From contig OZ018318.1 in the NCBI GenBank assembly GCA_963969495.1, positions 177,686,246 through 177,750,245 of the forward strand: a stretch of 64,000 nt of DNA. The letters run 5' to 3'. The DNA comes from Ceratothoa steindachneri. Taxonomy: Eukaryota > Arthropoda > Malacostraca > Isopoda > Cymothoidae. How positions within the stretch are numbered: position 1 is the stretch's first letter; each line of letters opens with the position of its first letter. Made by a program: the position numbers and the translations under genes. A model generated the notes under the pieces. That model saw only the letters and a list, made by a program, of their open reading frames with translations. It made no database searches and had not been told where the DNA came from. Positions 58,501 through 64,000 of the stretch are shown here, piece after piece.

Positions 58501-59630
58501 TAGTTTTTAATGTAGTTTGCGACCTTTACTCGTTCATAATAGAAATTTGGTAGAGTAAATGTTAATGTGTAAACGAAAAGAAAATAATTAGATAAAATAA
58601 CAAGTGGCATGTAAAATTAGTGGAATCTATCTGTGACATCCGTTTCTGGCCAAGTTGAATCTTGCCACTGAGGCTCACAAATTGGTCTCCTTATGAAATA
58701 TGGCATGGAGCAGGACCGAATGTCTGAATCGAAATCGATAAACTTAAGTGTTTGGCAGTTATCCTCGCAAAATATTGCGATCAGGAGTCGTCTGTTTAGG
58801 AAATTACTAAAATCTGAATAGGGCGTGGAACTGAAGATTAGGCAGGAACATCTAGGGAAAATACACTTGAATGTAAGAGAGATAGGGTTCCTTCTCCGTA
58901 ACAAGAGTGCCTTCATTTAGTTTCTAATATTTCCGTTCTCACATTTGCTTCTCCTTACCCTAAACTCTTCTTAACCTAACTTCCATATGAAATTCTTCTC
59001 CTATTCACTTTTAAATAAATGGTGTTTTTCCCTACTATTTTTCGTGAAAATAGCTAAATATGCAGGCCAATGAAATATTATACCAATATAAGTGCGGCGT
59101 CTTATTTAAATAGAGGAAATAGAATAAAGAAAATGAAATAGAGTGGAAATATTAATTTACCTTGAAATGGAAATTTCAGATGTCGTTTACGGTCTATATG
59201 CAGCCATCATCTGCAGTTCGATTTTCAATGAATGGCCCCGATCCTAGCAGTGTGCCAGGCGAAGAAATCTGTCAGAAAGGTTTGTTTGATCCGATCTCAC
59301 GCAAGAAAAGATTCGTCGTTCCTCCATTAGTAACTTGGTTTTGAACTATTATTTTATAATAAATTTTAGTAATCTAATAAAAGCTAATATATATCTATCT
59401 ATCCATATATATATGCAGTTAATTTAAAACAAAATTTTAGAACAGCCCCTGTTTCAAGCTCTGGAGGCCGAGCATTGTTCCTCAACGAGTAAGGAGATTT
59501 TCATAGAAGTCCCCCCAAAAAGTGTATATACGAGTATTATCCTGATTATCGTCACAGGAAATGGCATGGATCTTATAGATTTCCATGGTTACCTATGCGA
59601 AATATATTTCAGATGACTTTCTAGAAAAGG
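55555..59630. other. AT-rich spacer, no gene seen
   Basis: Longest frame is 161 codons on the minus strand (55742-56227). It is hydrophobic, Leu/Ser/Tyr-rich and without recognisable motif, so not called as a gene. 57393-57592 holds irregular 'aaaagtgctcaaaataa'-like words. Confidence 0.55.
57393..57592. repeat. Degenerate short tandem of 'aaagtgctcaaaata' words
   Basis: Seven or so imperfect copies ('actcaaaagtactcag', 'aaaagtgctcaaaataa', 'aaaagtgctctaaataa', 'taagagtgctcaaaac'). Spacing is irregular. Confidence 0.5.
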
Positions 59631-59636
59631 CGAGAA

Positions 59637-60052
59637 GAATGATGTAGATTTTAGAAAGCATTACTATAAAGAATCGATTAATACACCTCTTTTAGAGTGT
59701 TAAAAAGATCCATTAAAAATCTACTTCCTTTGTGAGGCACGATGCTTGGCCCCAGTACCTGAAGGAGAGGCAGTTCTTAATTTTTGGTTTATACTAACTA
59801 CGCCATTCGTCTTGAGTTTTCTCTAGTTTAATATGAAAGGGCTGAAATCATTAAGAACGATATCATTTTTCTGTAACGGCAAACGAGGAATAATATATGT
59901 GAATCTAACGATACACTTCTTTGGGGGATTTAGAAAGATTCTTTGGAAATATAATTTTCACGGTGAGGCTCGATGCTCGGTCCCCCAGGATCTGAGGCAG
60001 AGTATGTTGTGATTTTTTGCTTTATACTAACCGCGCCAGTCGTCTCAAGTTT
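59637..60052 (+). repeat. Degenerate tandem duplication, about 240-bp period
   Basis: 59637-59822 and 59884-60052 align. Shared words include 'gaggc(a/t)cgatgct(t/c)gg', 'tttatactaac(t/c)(a/g)cgcca' and 'cgtct(t/c)(g/a)agttttt'. No coding sequence. Confidence 0.65.
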
Positions 60053-60076
60053 TTTTGAATATATATCTATACATGG

Positions 60077-60764
60077 CGGGAAAATCACAAGAACACGTGG
60101 CACAGTAGATGCTCAGTATACAAAGGAATTAGTAAAGATGATACATAAGCGATTTTGTCTTCTTCTATGACTAAACTAGAGGTGAGATTGGTGCAACATG
60201 AGATGATGCTACGGAAGTGAGGAAAGCTAGAGAATTAAAACTAAAGATTCAGAAAATGAACAAAGAAATCTAACAGATTTAAAAAGAATATGATAAGAAG
60301 GATGAGCCAAGATACCTACAAATATTTGTAAGAAACACATAGCTAAATATCCCACACCGTTGGAAGCTGTACTATCGACGAAAGGTCATATTACCAAATA
60401 CTAACTGGTTTTCATAGATGTATCGGATACTTTTTGAAATGTTCGTTTGATATTTTTGCCGTAATCATAGTAATGTTTTACTATTTTTTCAAAATGATAC
60501 CAATTTGTATTCAAGGTACAAAATACATAAGATGTTCAATTTTCGATTACTTCGCTGTGTAACTATGGTAAATAAACTTTTGACCATGTATCAGATATTT
60601 ATTACACGCACTGTATCGCCGGAAAATCACAAAAACACGTGGCACAGTAGATGCTCAGTATCCAAAGGAATTAGTAAAGAGGATTTGGTCTTTTCTATGG
60701 CTAAACTAGAGGTGAGAATGGTACAACCAAATTGATGCTACGAGAATTGAGCAAAGCTAGAAAA
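60077..60764 (+). repeat. Direct repeat pair, about 150 bp each
   Basis: 60077-60236 and 60618-60764 share 'ggaaaatcacaa(g/a)aacacgtgg', 'cacagtagatgctcagtat' and 'ctaaactagaggtgag', about 540 bp apart. Both have stops in every frame. Origin unknown, perhaps debris of a repeated element. Confidence 0.75.
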
Positions 60765-60769
60765 TAATG

Positions 60770-63700
60770 TAGATATAGAGAAGTATTAGGACTTCAGATT
60801 GGTGTGCGTGTGTGTGGTTGAATATGTTTAAGTTAGATTGTGTTTATTTTAGCAGATACTAGATTATCTTTTTTGCTTTATTTGTTTCCGTTATGTTCAT
60901 TTCAATTTGTTTTGTCTACGTGCGATCTTATATGGCAGCATTGAGGGTTTTTTTAGTTCTACATTACTTAATTATTTTGTTATATACGAATACTTTGACG
61001 CTTTCTAGCCTTCATGCAATTTTAATCTTCTTTTGATCGATTAGTTTTTTATTTTTATCACTTTTTATATTATATAGAGATTTGTTGTTCCGCATGCTGA
61101 ATGTTTAGTCTGCTTCAAGGAAATTGATAGTGCAGCTATTCGGCATTCTTCATTTTTTTCTTTTTCACTGATTTGTTTTCAATTTCTGATTTGCCTATTT
61201 CCAGATTTCTTTCTCTTTTCAGAACTGTTTTACTCACGGGTTCTATCTCTCTTTATCTTTCTCAATCCTTATCTTCTTCTCTGCTTTGTGTTAGTGTTGG
61301 TTATTAAATAGGCGACCTTTATTTTAGTATTTGAAGTTGATTTTTGTTTGTTATGGATTCAGTGTGCAGGAAGATTGGTGGATATCAGAGCACTGATTCT
61401 ACAACTGATTTGTTTAATTATCTTTTACTTTTATGGTTTAGGTTTCGAAGGAAATAGGGCAGCCTTACACCCTCTTTTGCTCTTGGTACCCTCGTTTTGT
61501 TTGGATATGGTTTCCTCTAGTTACGATATGCAGGCCGAGCACTATTTCTTCTGGCGTATAATTAGGGGAACTTTCTTCAATTATTATCGGATACTCTTTG
61601 AACCTCATTATCGGAATCATCTCGAATTTGTGTATATTTGTTTTTAACGTTGTCTCGGCACGCCAGCTTTGGTTAATGAACGGCGTGTGGCTGATATCGT
61701 GTCCAAATACTCATTAGTTTCAGCACATACATCTCTTGAACACAAATACACAAGGACCCTTACAATCTAAACAAACCCATTGGATCACACATTTTACTTG
61801 GTGATATATGTGATCACTTTTCTTAACTAAATCTCCCGCTTCCCATCTTTTCCAACTTTACACTTTGTAAGTATAGCGACGCTAATGCGCAGGCCTATGT
61901 CCTCAAAGTAAAATAAATGTGATTTCAACTCTGTGGGAAGACAAACATCAATAGAATATTTTGTCTCTTTGAATATACCCTACTTCTTGCATCCAAAGCG
62001 ACTCATCAAATGATTCATAAATGAGTGTCTTTGAAATAACAGACAATTCATGGATCACTCGAATATTAACCATATTGATTAATCAGTTTCATAGATTTTA
62101 TATAAATGCTAATAAATGCGGGAGATGTATCGAACCCACAAATGTCATCTTGAAAAGCTAAAAAAATATGCCAAAAAATACTTTTCTCAGACAAAATTTA
62201 ATTTGGTAAAAGATAATCTTCGAAAAATGTGTAATATCATGAATTAGACAAACCACGTCCACCAAAATAATAAATACCGGAGCTATTCAAAAGGTATTAG
62301 TCACCAAAATACGATAGTCAAGAAACAAAATACATATTATGCCTTGGTAACATTGACAACATTAAACGCGATCGCACATGCAGACAAAGTTTAAAAGAGA
62401 TTTTGAGCCTTTAGCACATCCTAGGCCCATTAGATTTCGTCAAGTAACCCCTGGTATGGTTGGAAACCCTCCCCTAAATGACATTAACTCAGATAATCCA
62501 AATATTCTTTTTATACTGGTTAAACTTGTAACACTGTCAAGACTAAATATTTACCTTCTCTACCTTAACTTCAATTCAATAATCGCCCAATAGCCATTCG
62601 GGCTACATTTTAAAAATTACTTACCCAAATAGTCCAACTTCAGCTGATATCGTTATCTTTAAAGAAAGATAGCGGCAGTGCAACGCTTTATTTTTAAAGG
62701 ACAAGATGTGTATCCACCAAATGTTTTAAGATCAAAAAGACCACCCAATAAATGGAAAGAAAAGTTACAAGAACATGTAGCAGGTTTGTGACCTCTGCCT
62801 TGTACGATTCCCTGGGAGTAAAATAGATGTAAAATATTGAGATATCAAGTCTATTAGGACAAGAGATCGGTTTTGGTAGTCAGCCCTAATAGAAGATTTA
62901 GAGCAATCAAAGCAAAATGAAAATATAAGAAAGATTAAAAGATGTGGCTAGAACTAATTTGTATAAGCGTACTGTTCACGGTGATCAAGCGTTATAATTA
63001 GCACTGTGAGAACAAATTTGTAGTCTACTTAAGGTAAAAAATTTCAGAAATAAGGCCTCATCTTCCAGCTATAAAAAGAGTGAAAAAAATTAACCATATT
63101 GCTTTAATTAACACAAAAATAAAAGAAAAAAAATACACGAATTTGTCACCAATTATTCTTAATTATTGTGGACAGCAAATCAGCTTTAGATAAACAACTT
63201 GACGCTAGTAAGTCAGGATATTAAGCTGCTAGAAGAGGGAATAAAATAGAGGCTCCTGAGGTTAATTTGAAATTTGGTATGCCATAAATTAGAGTAAAGT
63301 TGACATTCGTGTGCCTCTCATAGTCATTTTAGGGGTTTGGTTTCAGTAAATTTGATGATTTTTGATCAGATGTAACTAAAGAGGGTAATGTAAATATTGG
63401 TGTTGCGTACGTCGAAATTTCTATTCTTATATGGGTTTATGTAAAGTTCAACCGGTTTCTCCCACTTAATATTGGTTGCAATATTTTCAATGCATTTGTA
63501 GGGATAGGGCTGTGTTCTTTTATTTCTTCTTTTTTTAGAGTGCAGAGAAAAATAATTGCTACTTTGGTATTTATATTTTTAATAGTTTATTTAAGCCCTT
63601 TAATTTGGAGTCATAAGTTAATATGATATAGCGTCAGTTAGATATGTTAGAATTGTTAAATGAATGTATAAAAATAATTTTGCAACCAATCCTACATTGA

Positions 63701-64000
63701 ATACAATGGGATAGCTTTAAGCAAACCCATATGTATATAGAATAAATACCCCAAAAGACTAATACTTTGATTTCGCCTTGCCTATTTCTCTAGTGGCTAA
63801 GATTTTTACCTTCTCTTACAGCAAAGAATACAACAGTACCTTCGGGCGAATACTTAAGGTTCTTCAGGATATGAAGAAAGAAGAAAAAAAGAGCAGTGAA
63901 TCGTGAAATGCTGAATTTGAAAGGAGTATGAAACAAGGTCCTCAATTTCTTTGACCCTATAAGGGACTATGCAGAAACCTAAGAAGTCCAACGAGTTCTT
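60770..64000. other. AT-rich spacer, no gene seen
   Basis: Short frames only (up to 99 codons at 61348-61647, hydrophobic, unrecognised). No RNA gene or repeat family shared with the rest of the window was noticed. Confidence 0.55.

Noticed and set aside
1..64000. CRISPR arrays, operons, tRNA or rRNA genes
   Set aside because: None seen. Regular repeats all belong to LTRs, palindromes or microsatellites, and no cloverleaf or rRNA sequence was recognised by eye.

Overview
This is an animal, very probably arthropod and possibly decapod crustacean, intergenic window built almost entirely from transposable elements. It has AT-rich spacer DNA, many long (TA)n tracts, no recognisable host gene, no RNA gene and no prokaryotic signals (no operons or ribosome-binding sites). 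The organism call is an inference from the element content and AT/microsatellite texture. The elements are Ty3/gypsy LTR retrotransposons, two or three relics of DNA transposons, and a very large palindrome.

Layout. 1-850: end of a degraded LTR element. 3501-6974: a DNA transposon with 16-bp terminal inverted repeats and a broken transposase. 7046-8334 and 51195-52457: two direct copies of an unclassified LTR-like repeat, each ending in (TA)n. 9430-10980: decayed transposase-like gene. 12666-25792: an old gypsy element (A) with two diverged LTRs. Its gag is interrupted by a younger gypsy element (B, 14716-20725) with near-identical LTRs, a CCCA target duplication and large in-frame pol deletions. 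27270-29760: gypsy relic D. 29880-31140: mariner-like (DUF4817-type) transposase relic whose 3' end is duplicated as a 333-bp tandem, followed by an LTR fragment (to 32000). 36487-50135: a 13.65-kb tandem array of gypsy element C on the minus strand (LTR-int-LTR-int-LTR-int-LTR). 52491-53284: a 794-bp near-perfect palindrome. 54267-55554: solo LTR of family B, minus strand. The last 8 kb is AT-rich DNA with two decayed duplications.

How the pieces relate. A, B, C and D look like one clade. In A, B and C, where the LTR ends are visible, the LTRs run TGT...CTACGACA and are followed by a TGGTGTC-like (tRNA-Leu-type) primer site. The gag N-termini of A, B and C share an 'LGL(S/E)G' motif followed by a very charged coiled coil. 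In A and D, where the whole pol can be followed, integrase lies upstream of reverse transcriptase. That is the copia-like order known for Gmr1-type Ty3/gypsy elements. Every copy here is defective: A lacks the RT active-site motif, B lacks integrase and the RT palm, D lacks the RT palm, and C keeps only the gag coiled coil fused to a dead RNase H tail. B and C were nevertheless recently mobile or amplified, so they were probably moved in trans by an intact relative elsewhere.

The most interesting object is the C array. One 5-bp direct repeat (CATAT) flanks four LTRs and three internal regions. The two outer LTRs share sequence variants with each other, and the two inner LTRs share different ones. 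This argues that the array grew by recombination after a single insertion, not by three insertions.
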